8,896 nucleotides of DNA from CAYPOY01 sp964412395 (GTDB lineage Bacteria; Chloroflexota; Anaerolineae; B4-G1), in the NCBI GenBank assembly GCA_964412395.1, contig CAYPOY010000221.1, positions 1 through 8,896 on the forward strand. Reading direction: 5' to 3'. The notes beneath the pieces are model-generated. The model was not told the origin of the DNA, made no database searches, and saw only the letters and a list, made by a program, of their open reading frames with translations. Position 1 is the first letter of the stretch; each line of letters starts with the position of its first letter. Both the position numbers and the translations under genes were made by a program. Shown here piece by piece: positions 1 through 6,900 of this stretch.

Positions 1-81
1 GACCTTCGGCGAACGTCAGAGACCTTCGGCGAACGTCAGAGACCTTCGGCGAACGTCAGAGACCTCGGCGAACGTCGGAGA
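1..81. repeat. 20-bp direct tandem repeat array
   Basis: Three perfect contiguous copies of gaccttcggcgaacgtcaga occupy 1-60. A fourth, degenerate copy runs from 61 to about 81. The array starts at the first base, so it may extend upstream. There are no spacers. The core TTCGGCGAA is itself nearly palindromic. Read on the other strand, the unit is cgttcgccgaaggtctc plus tga. The same 17-bp block without tga is repeated inside the amidohydrolase gene at about 1223-1278. One frame stays open to the tga at 118-120, so I cannot exclude that this is the tail of an upstream gene, but it has no recognisable protein content. Confidence 0.9.
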
Positions 82-86
82 CCTAT

Positions 87-105
87 TGAAGGTCGCAGAC
101 CTTCA
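87..105. repeat. Perfect 8-bp inverted repeat (hairpin)
   Basis: TGAAGGTC (87-94) and GACCTTCA (98-105) are exact reverse complements around the 3-base loop GCA. No T-run follows on either side, so it does not look like a classical intrinsic terminator. It shares the GACCTTC word with the adjacent tandem array, which suggests it belongs to the same repeat cluster rather than being an independent regulatory site. Confidence 0.6.
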
Positions 106-191
106 CAAGGCGCAGGCTGAGTAGTAGTTACCACACCCGAATCGGATCGTGGAGGAATGAGCGAGAGCACAGCGGCGCAGGAGGACCTACA

Positions 192-719
192 ATGACCATT
201 GCATCCTTCGAGGGTAAGACCCCGCACATCGGCGCGGGTACCTACATCCACCCCTCCGCCGACGTCTTCGGCGACGTGACGATCGGCCAGGGTTGCTGGA
301 TTGGGCCAGGGGCGCGCATCCGGGGGGATTACGGCACCATTGTCCTCGGCGACTATTGCAGCGTGGAGGATAACTGCGTCATTCACGCCCGTCCCGGGGA
401 GCAGACGACCATCGGCAACTGGGTCACTATTGGCCACGGCACAGTGGTCCACAATGTGAAGATGATCCACGATTACGCTATCATCGGCATGGGGGCGGTG
501 ATCTCCGACTGGGCGGTCATCGGCGAGTGGGCCGTGGTGGGCGAAGGGGCTGTTGTCCGGCAAGGGCAGGAGATCCCGCCGGGCCATATCTCCGTGGGAG
601 TGCCAGCCCGGGTGCTGGAGAAGACGGTGAGTGAGGAATACAAGGCCCAGTGGACCCACTTCAAGGAGACTTACGTAGACCTGGCGCGGCGGTATCCCAG
701 GGGATGGCAGCCGCTGTAG
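192..719 (+). CDS. Gamma-class carbonic anhydrase-like hexapeptide-repeat protein
   Basis: This 175-residue protein is probably a cytoplasmic, trimeric left-handed beta-helix enzyme of the CamH/YrdA/CaiE/PaaY group, which hydrates CO2 or is an uncharacterised relative. Hexapeptide turns run through residues about 10-125 (for example IGQGCWIGPG, IGNWVTIGHG, VIGEWAVVGEGAVV). The expected metal ligands are visible: His65 (NCVIH), His82 and His87 (IGHGTVVH). The conserved Arg-Gly-Asp is Arg44-Gly45-Asp46, matching Arg59/Asp61 of Methanosarcina Cam. Cam's Gln75 position is Glu59 here, followed by the conserved Asp60. The acidic proton-shuttle loop of Cam is absent, as in the CamH type. A C-terminal helix (about 145-170) ends in YVDLARRYPRGWQPL. 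The start is fixed by GGAGGA at 180-185, six bases before the ATG. Carbonic anhydrase activity versus an acyl/CoA-related role cannot be settled from sequence. Confidence 0.9.
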   Translation: MTIASFEGKTPHIGAGTYIHPSADVFGDVTIGQGCWIGPGARIRGDYGTIVLGDYCSVEDNCVIHARPGEQTTIGNWVTIGHGTVVHNVKMIHDYAIIGMGAVISDWAVIGEWAVVGEGAVVRQGQEIPPGHISVGVPARVLEKTVSEEYKAQWTHFKETYVDLARRYPRGWQPL

Positions 720-810
720 CTGTGCCCACGCACCGTTTCTGCGGCGCTCTTCGTTGGCCAGCGGGGTGACCGGCTGGGGAAGAGGTTGGTGCGGCGGGGC
801 GTGGCGTAAC

Positions 811-860
811 CGTTGACGCCTGACGGTTGACGCCTGACGTTTGACGCCTGACGTTTGACG
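811..860. repeat. 14-bp tandem repeat upstream of the amidohydrolase
   Basis: About 3.6 copies of cgkttgacgcctga lie at 811-823, 824-837, 838-851 and 852-860 (last copy partial; the first lacks one base). The array ends about 30 bases before the amidohydrolase start codon at 891. Each unit contains TTGACG, which resembles a sigma-70 -35 hexamer, but I see no properly spaced -10 box. The rest of the 720-890 intergenic stretch shows nothing recognisable. Confidence 0.85.
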
Positions 861-878
861 AAGGGGTGCAAGGCTGCC

Positions 879-885
879 GGAGGGG
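879..885 (+). promoter_or_regulatory. Shine-Dalgarno site that fixes the amidohydrolase start
   Basis: GGAGGGG sits five bases before the ATG at 891. An upstream in-frame TTG at 855 would add 12 residues, but it lies inside the 14-bp repeat and has no ribosome-binding site. The start is therefore placed at 891. Confidence 0.8.
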
Positions 886-890
886 AAAGA

Positions 891-2567
891 ATGCTGGCTG
901 ATCAACTGCTGGTCAACGGACGGATATACACAATGGACGCCGGGTGCCCTCGGGCCTCGGCGTTGGCCATTTCTGGGGAACGCATTCTGGCCGTAGGGGA
1001 TGGCCTGCACGACCTTCTGGCCCCCGGCGGGGAAGTGCTTGACCTGGGCGGGCGCTGCGTCCTCCCCGGCCTGGCCGACAGCCACATTCATTTTACCTGG
1101 TACGCCCTTGGCCTGCACACCCTGGACCTGACCAGGGCAGCGACGCTGGGGGAGATGCTGGCGCTGGTGGCGGAACGGGCGCGGGAGATGCCGTCTGGCG
1201 AGCAGTGTCGTGAGGTTGCCTCGGTCTCCGTTCGCCGAAGGTCTCCGTTCGCCGGTCTCCGTTCGCCGAAGGTCTCCCGACCGAGGCCAAGATGGATTCT
1301 TGGGCGGGGATGGAACCAGGAACTGTGGCCCGGACGGCGTTTTCCCACGGCCGCCGATCTGGACAGTGTCGCGCCGGCACACCCGGTCGCGCTCACGGCC
1401 AAGAGCGGCCACGCGCTGGTGGCAAACTCGCTTGTGCTCCAGTTGGCCGGCATCACCGCCGAGACGCCTAACCCCCCCGGCGGGCGCATCGGGCGCGACG
1501 CGGAGGGCCACCCGGATGGGATGCTCTTCGAGGACAGCGCGATGGAGCTGGTCACCGACCTCATTCCGCCGCCCGAACCGGGGGAGACCGACAGTGTGCT
1601 GCAGGAGGCCTTCCCGGGCGCGTGGCGCGTGGGGCTGACGGCCATCCACGACATGGACGGTCCCCCGGCCTTCGCGGCCTACCAGCGGCTGCATGTTCAG
1701 GGTGAATTCGGCCTGCGGGTGGTCAAGTACTTGCCTGTTGACATGCTCGACTGCGCGCTGCAAATTAGCCTGCGGGCGGGGCTAGGCGACGACTGGCTGC
1801 GGGTGGGCGGTATCAAGGTCTTCGCCGACGGCGCGCTGGGACCTCGCACGGCGGCGATGCTGGCCCCCTACGAGGGGGAACCAGAGAACGTGGGTGTCCT
1901 GAGCATGGACGAGGATGCACTGCGTGAGCTGGCCCGCAGGGCAGTGGCGGGTGGATTACCGCTAGCCGTGCACGCCATCGGCGACCGGGCCAATCGGCTG
2001 GTGCTGGAAGTGCTGGCTGATGTCGGCACAGCGGGCACGGGCGGGCTGCGCCATCGCATCGAGCACGTGCAACTGCTCCACCCTGACGATTTGCCCCGCC
2101 TGGCCATGCTGGGCGTGGTGGCCTCGATGCAGCCGGTACACGCCACGCAGGATTACGAGATGGCTGATCGCTACTGGGGCGACCGCTGCGCCGCCAGTTA
2201 CGCCTGGCGCAGCCTGCTGGAGGCTGGCACGGTGCTGGCCTTCGGCTCCGATTGCCCCGTGGAGGACCTCAATCCCTTCCTCGGCATCCACGCCGCCGTG
2301 ACGCGTCGCCGCGCCGATGGCTCCCCTGGCCCGGAGGGTTGGTATCCTCAGCAGCGACTGACAGTAGAGGAGGCGGTGCGTGCCTACACGCTGGGTGCGG
2401 CCTACGCCGCTGGCCTGGAGGACCGGCTGGGCTCGCTGGCCCCCGGCAAACTGGCCGACCTGGTCGTGCTCGACCGGGACATCTTCACTTGTGATCCAAT
2501 GGCGATCGCGGAGACGCGGGTGGTGGCTACGATGATCGGGGGGCGGTTCGTGTATAGCGAGGAGTGA
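891..2567 (+). CDS. YtcJ-like amidohydrolase (Amidohydro_3 family)
   Basis: A 558-residue predicted cytoplasmic metal-dependent hydrolase of the YtcJ-like amidohydrolase superfamily. These enzymes hydrolyse amide or related C-N bonds; the substrate is unknown. Visible family marks are the N-terminal beta-sandwich opening (DQLLVNGRIYTMD), His65-x-His67 (ADSHIHF), the conserved WILGRGWNQELWP block (135-147), Lys309 in GGIKVFADGALGPRTAAML, His361 in HAIGDRAN, His392 in RIEHVQ, and Asp454 in FGSDCPVED. The C-terminal LGSLAPGKLADLVVLDRD completes the fold. All the metal and catalytic positions I would expect are present, so the protein looks intact. The oddity is residues about 104-132. There the family normally runs almost directly into W-I-L-G-R-G, but this protein has roughly 28 extra Arg/Ser-rich residues encoded by a DNA repeat (1218-1287). 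The gene converges on the downstream epimerase gene. Confidence 0.93.
   Translation: MLADQLLVNGRIYTMDAGCPRASALAISGERILAVGDGLHDLLAPGGEVLDLGGRCVLPGLADSHIHFTWYALGLHTLDLTRAATLGEMLALVAERAREMPSGEQCREVASVSVRRRSPFAGLRSPKVSRPRPRWILGRGWNQELWPGRRFPTAADLDSVAPAHPVALTAKSGHALVANSLVLQLAGITAETPNPPGGRIGRDAEGHPDGMLFEDSAMELVTDLIPPPEPGETDSVLQEAFPGAWRVGLTAIHDMDGPPAFAAYQRLHVQGEFGLRVVKYLPVDMLDCALQISLRAGLGDDWLRVGGIKVFADGALGPRTAAMLAPYEGEPENVGVLSMDEDALRELARRAVAGGLPLAVHAIGDRANRLVLEVLADVGTAGTGGLRHRIEHVQLLHPDDLPRLAMLGVVASMQPVHATQDYEMADRYWGDRCAASYAWRSLLEAGTVLAFGSDCPVEDLNPFLGIHAAVTRRRADGSPGPEGWYPQQRLTVEEAVRAYTLGAAYAAGLEDRLGSLAPGKLADLVVLDRDIFTCDPMAIAETRVVATMIGGRFVYSEE
1218..1287. repeat. In-frame tandem-repeat insert inside the amidohydrolase gene
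   Basis: Three units lie at 1223-1239 (17 bp), 1240-1253 (14 bp, lacking gaa) and 1254-1270 (17 bp), with a partial unit at 1271-1278. The three units total 48 bp, or 16 codons, so the frame is kept. The block is bounded by a 9-bp inverted repeat, gcctcggtc (1218-1226) and gaccgaggc (1279-1287). The unit matches 17 of the 20 bases of the array at 1-81 exactly; the triplet missing from it reads tga. It encodes a Val-Arg-Arg-Arg-Ser-rich stretch that I do not expect in this family. Confidence 0.85.
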
Positions 2568-2604
2568 CACTAATGTCAACCTACCGCTCTCTGCATTGCC
2601 AGTT

Positions 2605-2630
2605 CACCGGTCCCTTTTCCGGCGCCGGTG
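2605..2630. terminator. Possible weak bidirectional terminator between convergent genes
   Basis: CACCGG (2605-2610) and CCGGTG (2625-2630) are complementary around a 14-base loop, and CCGGCGCCGG (2619-2628) is self-complementary. It lies in the 63-base gap between two converging genes, where a shared terminator would be expected. No clear T-run follows on either strand, so the assignment is weak. Confidence 0.3.
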
Positions 2631-3698
2631 TCACAGATCCACGATGCAGCCGAGGCCGGGTACGTCGGTGGCGATGAGCCAGCCCTCCTTCAGGAGAAAG
2701 CCGGGCACGGTCGGGTCGCCAATCAGGTCCAAATGGCCGTCGAGGTCCCCATAGCGAACGTTGGGACTGCTCAGCGCGAAGCTCAGCCCGGCGGCAGTGA
2801 GCAGCGCTGGCTCGTTGACACAACTGACCATCGTGGCCACCTTTGCAGCGCGGGCGATGGTGTCCACCTGGCGCGCACAGCGCAGCCCCCCACACGTAGC
2901 CAGTTTAACGCTCAGCCCGTCGGAGGCTCGACGGGCAGCAATCTCCAGTGCCGAGGCAGACCCCACCACGCTCTGGTCGGCCAGGATGGGTACCGGGCTG
3001 TGCTTCGTGACCTGGCGCAGTCTGTCCAGGTCGTCGGCGGGCGTGGGCTGTTCCAGCATCTCCAGCTTTCCCTCTAGCGCACGGGCCACATCCAGCGCCT
3101 GTTGGACGGTGTACCCCTGGTCGGCATCCAGGCGCAGGGTGAAATGGGCCAAGGCCAGGGTTTCATGGATCGCTCGCACCCGGCGGACGTCTTCCTCAGG
3201 ATCGAGGCCGCCCTTGATCTTGAGAATGCGGAACCCTTGTCGGGCACGCTCGCGGGCTAACTCGACGGTCTCCTTGACCGGCGCGATGCTGATGGTGGCA
3301 GACGTCTGGATGCGGTTCCGGTAGCCGCCCAGCAGGCGATAGAGGGGCATCCCGGCGGCAAGGCCCAGGAGATCGTGAAAGGCAATGTCGAACGCGCACA
3401 GGGCCGACGGGGTACCCTCGGTCAGTTGGGCCAGTTCTTCCAGTCCGTACTCGATGTTGAGCGGGTTCAGGTCGCGGGCGCGGTCGGCGCAGACTCGACA
3501 GGCCCGGATGACATCCTCCAGCGTCTCACCAGTGATAGTCGGGTCAAAGGCGGCACAGCCCCATGCGATCTGCCCCTGGCGTGTCTCAATGTGCACGAAC
3601 ACTACCGTCACACGATCAATCTCTGGGTGGCAGGCCGTCCGATAGGGCAGACGCAAGCTCAATTCGACCGGGATTACTTCGACGTTCGTGATTTGCAA
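2631..3698 (-). CDS. Enolase-superfamily dipeptide epimerase-like enzyme (mandelate racemase/muconate lactonizing family)
   Basis: A 355-residue cytoplasmic enzyme of the muconate lactonizing subgroup of the enolase superfamily, with an N-terminal capping domain (about 1-125) and a TIM barrel. The catalytic set is complete: Lys160-Ile-Lys162 (ILKIKGG), metal ligands Asp191, Glu216 and Asp241, and Lys265 on the opposite face. Near the C-terminus Asp318-Leu-Asp320 (YGDLDGHLDL) matches the D-x-D motif that binds the amino group of the substrate in dipeptide epimerases such as L-Ala-D/L-Glu epimerase; muconate cycloisomerases lack it. The family usually inverts the C-terminal residue of a dipeptide, for instance in murein-peptide recycling. 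Dipeptide specificity cannot be read here, and o-succinylbenzoate synthase or N-succinylamino acid racemase are less likely alternatives. The start is TTG at 3698, supported by GGGAGG at 3705-3710; no in-frame ATG lies nearby. Confidence 0.87.
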   Translation of the reverse strand: MQITNVEVIPVELSLRLPYRTACHPEIDRVTVVFVHIETRQGQIAWGCAAFDPTITGETLEDVIRACRVCADRARDLNPLNIEYGLEELAQLTEGTPSALCAFDIAFHDLLGLAAGMPLYRLLGGYRNRIQTSATISIAPVKETVELARERARQGFRILKIKGGLDPEEDVRRVRAIHETLALAHFTLRLDADQGYTVQQALDVARALEGKLEMLEQPTPADDLDRLRQVTKHSPVPILADQSVVGSASALEIAARRASDGLSVKLATCGGLRCARQVDTIARAAKVATMVSCVNEPALLTAAGLSFALSSPNVRYGDLDGHLDLIGDPTVPGFLLKEGWLIATDVPGLGCIVDL

Positions 3699-3712
3699 GG
3701 GTTACCTCCCTC

Positions 3713-3814
3713 TTAGATTAAGCCCAACTCCCTGGCGCGCCGGGCAACCTGGGTGCGGTTACGCACACCGGACTTTTGCAGACTCTCCATCTACGCCGTC
3801 TTTACGGTTTTCCT
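3713..3814 (-). pseudogene. C-terminal remnant of a LuxR/NarL-type DNA-binding domain
   Basis: Read on the minus strand, this stretch gives R-K-T-V-K-T-A-stop-M-E-S-L-Q-K-S-G-V-R-N-R-T-Q-V-A-R-R-A-R-E-L-G-L-I-stop. It aligns without gaps to the recognition helix and tail of LuxR-type HTH domains (typically TVKTHLRNILRKLGVRNRTQAVARARELGLI-like). The TAG at 3791-3793 falls inside the domain and the usual His after TVKT is Ala. Upstream of Arg (3812-3814) the similarity stops abruptly, next to a hairpin. Only about 33 of the expected 60 or more HTH residues remain, and no receiver or sensor domain exists. The fragment ends just before the ribosome-binding site of the epimerase gene, so the lost regulator may once have preceded or controlled it (inference). 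Confidence 0.72.
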
Positions 3815-3819
3815 CGCAT

Positions 3820-3838
3820 CCCACGCGTGGAGCGTGGG
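3820..3838. repeat. 7-bp stem hairpin at the LuxR-remnant breakpoint
   Basis: CCCACGC (3820-3826) and GCGTGGG (3832-3838) pair exactly around GTGGA. It lies 3' of the SpoIID-protein gene on the minus strand and directly beside the point where LuxR similarity ends. It could be a weak terminator for the SpoIID gene or the end hairpin of a lost IS200/IS605-like element. No transposase is visible. The rest of 3839-3915 holds nothing I recognise. Confidence 0.4.
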
Positions 3839-3915
3839 GCGAAACCCGCATGCCTCTCCCGTGTTTGAATAGGGCCGCGCCGAGCGCGCCAAGTACAAAC
3901 CCCTTCCGTCCGTCG

Positions 3916-6900
3916 CTATTCTTGAGAAACAGGAGGCCAATCCTTCGTCACCAACGGAAGATAGACGTTCCCCTCGACGGTGATGGCGTGTGTGGCATCG
4001 CCGATGTACCCGATGGCATTGAACGCCACGACGGCGATGGTTTTGGGGCCGACGACGGCCCAGGTGAAGCGCGCCGTGTCGCTGAGGCCGCCACTGTGGA
4101 CGACATCCGTCTGATCGGTGGCCTGCCAGGTGTAGGTGATGGGCTGCATAAGCGTGCCTGTAGTGGGCTGCAGGAGCGTGCCCGTGAGCGGGCTGACAGT
4201 GGCGGTGAAGGCATACCCTGTGCCGACGGTACCCACCGGCAGGCCAACGACACGCACGGGGGACCTGCTGCGCACGGTGTAGGCCGCCGTGCTGGTGTAG
4301 CCATGCATGTCGGCGATCTGGAACTGGATGCGGTTGGCCGTCTGCCTGGGATAGACGAAGGGCACGCTGGAGGCAGTGATGGTCTGGACCTCGTTGGTGC
4401 CGCTGATGCCCGTGCACGTGGCCGTGATCCAATCGCGCCACGACACGCCACCATCCGTCGAGAAACGGGTGCGGGCGCTGTCCACGTTCAGGCCGGAAAT
4501 TTCATCGAAGACGCGGACGGTGCACGTGGGCGGGCTTCCTCCTTCCCACCATTCGGGTGCAAAGTCCTGCCAGCCGGCCGGCGGGCTGGTGTCTAGCGTG
4601 ACGGTCGTGGTCAGGTCGGCCGAGACATTACCCGCGCCGTCTATGAACTTGATAGTGACGGTTTTGATTCCTTCGCCTGGGGTGAGCCGCCACTGCGCAC
4701 TGCTGGCGACGTCCGTGGGATAGCCGACGATGAGCACGCGGTCCAGGTACAGGTCAGCGGTGGCACGAAAGGCGGTGCGGAACTCCAGGCCGGTGGCAGT
4801 CTCGGTCTCCTGGGCGTCGGTGTAGTTAAAGTCCACCGGGAATTCCTGGTAGGTGTCGGCAGCGCGCAAGTCCGTGCCGTGCAGGCGGCGCAAGCCCAGG
4901 ATACGCTCGCCGCCGTCGTCCACCACGTCGAGCGTGGCGACCTCGGCAGTGGTGGTCACGCTGTTTGTCTTCAGGCGGAAGTAAGCGCGATAGGCATAGC
5001 CAGGCGGAAGGTCGTAAGTGTATGGGCCGTACCATGACCCGGCGCTGTGCGTACCGGCCAGCCCGCGCCAGGCTCTGCCGTTCAGCGCGTCTTCGTCTTC
5101 AACCTCTTCGCCTGTGCTTGGCTGGTGGTACAGATCCTCGCCCTCCCAGGCCCATCCCTCGTTGCTGAAAGCCATCGTCTGCACGCCACTGCCCGGGCTG
5201 GGATCGGTCGCGGAAAGGGAGGAGAGGGTAATGGTGATGCTGTCGGTGTAGGTATCGCAGATCGCTGCCGTGGTTTCCGTCGGTGGCTGGCGGTCGAGCC
5301 CAATGTGCACCACCTGGGTCCGCGTTTGCACGTTGCCCGTGCCGTCGGCGACGAGGAGAGAGATGGTGATGGCTGTCGAGGTGGTGTCGCTGAGGGCAGA
5401 CACGTCCCACACCGTGCTCCACCCATCGCTGCCCACGGTGTCGGTGATGAGCAGAGTGGGAGTGTCGGTCACAGCGCCGGTCACAGCGTAAAACCCGACC
5501 GCACTCACGTCGCTTGCCTCGTCGCTGCCGTTGGCGATGATGTGCACCCGGTTGCTGGTGAGGAAATAGTCGGACCAGGGCAACGTCACGCCACCGGTTG
5601 GCATCGGGCCGCCGGTGCTGGGCAGTTCGACCGTGACGTCGGTGTAGTAGTGCGCGAGTATCTGCTGGTAGCCCCAGCCGTGCCACTCGGCCCAGCGGTA
5701 GGCCCCCCATTGGGACATTCCCCACCCGTGTCCCCAGCGCTCCCGCCCGAAACTGACGGGGTCATCCACGGCCTGAATGTAGTCGTACCCTGTCAGGCCG
5801 CGGGTTGGGCAGCCGTTCTCAGCGCTGTAGAAGGCCTTGATCACGTTGCCCTGGTAGGCGATGTACTGGCCCTGTGTATCATCGGTGGCGGCGTCGCTCT
5901 GTGGGTGGCGTTGATCCTCCCGCCCCATGACCTGATAGTCGGTCCAGTCGGAGACGTCCCAGTCCCAATCGGCGTGCTCCTTTGTGTAGTACCAGGCGTA
6001 GGTGCGTGCGGCTACAGCCTGGACCTTGAGCGCCTCGATGGGCCAAGACGCGGGCATTTCCACCGGCACCGCTCGTTTGACGTACGTCTCGAAGGTGATG
6101 ACGTCAATCTGGCCGACCGGCACGTCTGAGCGGTAATAGTTTTCTTCGTGGTGGATGACGCGAATGGTAACCGGTGATGTCTGCTGGATGAGAGGGGCCT
6201 GCACGCTGGCCAACCCCCATCCCTGGCCCGTCCCCCTACGAGGGGGAAGGGAAACAGCAGCATACGGCGGGGGTTCCCCTCCCTGTTCTTCTCCCTCCCC
6301 CCGTGGGGGAGGGCCGGGGAGGGGTCGGGCTCCCTCCCCCCGTGGGGGAGGGTTGGGGAGGGGTCGGGCCAGCTCCAGCACCCACACATCGCCCTCTCGG
6401 TTGAAGGCCAGGTAGCGGCCATCGGGCGACCAGGCGGGGCTGCTCTCTTCAAGATCGTTGCGAAGGCCGTTGCGCGGCAGTGGCCGTAAACCCCCTCCGT
6501 CTGGGTTCACCAGCCAGATGTCGCTGGCCGATGCGGTCTCGGCCCCCAGCGGTGTGCGCGAGAAGGCCAGCGTCCGCCCGTCCGGCGACCAACTGGGCGC
6601 GCTGAATATCTCCGCCTGACCCCGGACCAGGAGAACCGGCGCTTCCTCGCCAGCCACGTCCGCCACCCACAGCGTGGGCGAGAGGTCCTCGGCAGCAGTC
6701 ACGTAGGCCAGCCGTCGCCCATCCGGTGACCAGGCGAAATGCAGAACCTGTGTGTCTGTGACCAGCCGCCTGGGTTCTCCACCAGGATGAGGCAGTGCCC
6801 ACAGGTGCGTGTCATCGCTCCAGGCGGCGCGTCCCTCGGCGGCGCTCAAGTGAACTCGTGCCCCGGTGGGCAGAGGGGGGAGGTCGGCAGGCACAGCCGT

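Noticed and set aside
1..81. CRISPR array
   Set aside because: The copies are contiguous with no spacers and the unit is only 20 bp; it is a plain tandem repeat.
855..890. Upstream TTG start for the amidohydrolase
   Set aside because: The extra 12 residues come from the 14-bp repeat and lack a ribosome-binding site, whereas GGAGGGG precisely precedes the ATG at 891.
1287..1303. Hairpin CCAAGA/TCTTGG just after the amidohydrolase insert
   Set aside because: It encodes the conserved W-I-L-G-R-G block, so the pairing is probably coincidental coding sequence.
36..1763. Long minus-strand open frame of 575 codons
   Set aside because: It is antisense to two well-supported genes and to repeats, shows no known domain and has the Arg/Pro/His-rich composition of a GC-rich shadow frame.
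3820..3915. Intact IS200/IS605 element
   Set aside because: Only one short hairpin is present; no TnpA or TnpB sequence and no second end could be found.
3791..4441. Minus-strand frame of 216 codons that reads into the LuxR remnant
   Set aside because: Most of it overlaps the 3' end of the SpoIID-protein gene in another frame with shadow composition; only its last few codons (about 3794-3814) belong to the HTH remnant.
5047..6129. Plus-strand open frame of 360 codons
   Set aside because: It is antisense to the SpoIID-protein gene, whose domains are clearly recognisable; this frame has none.
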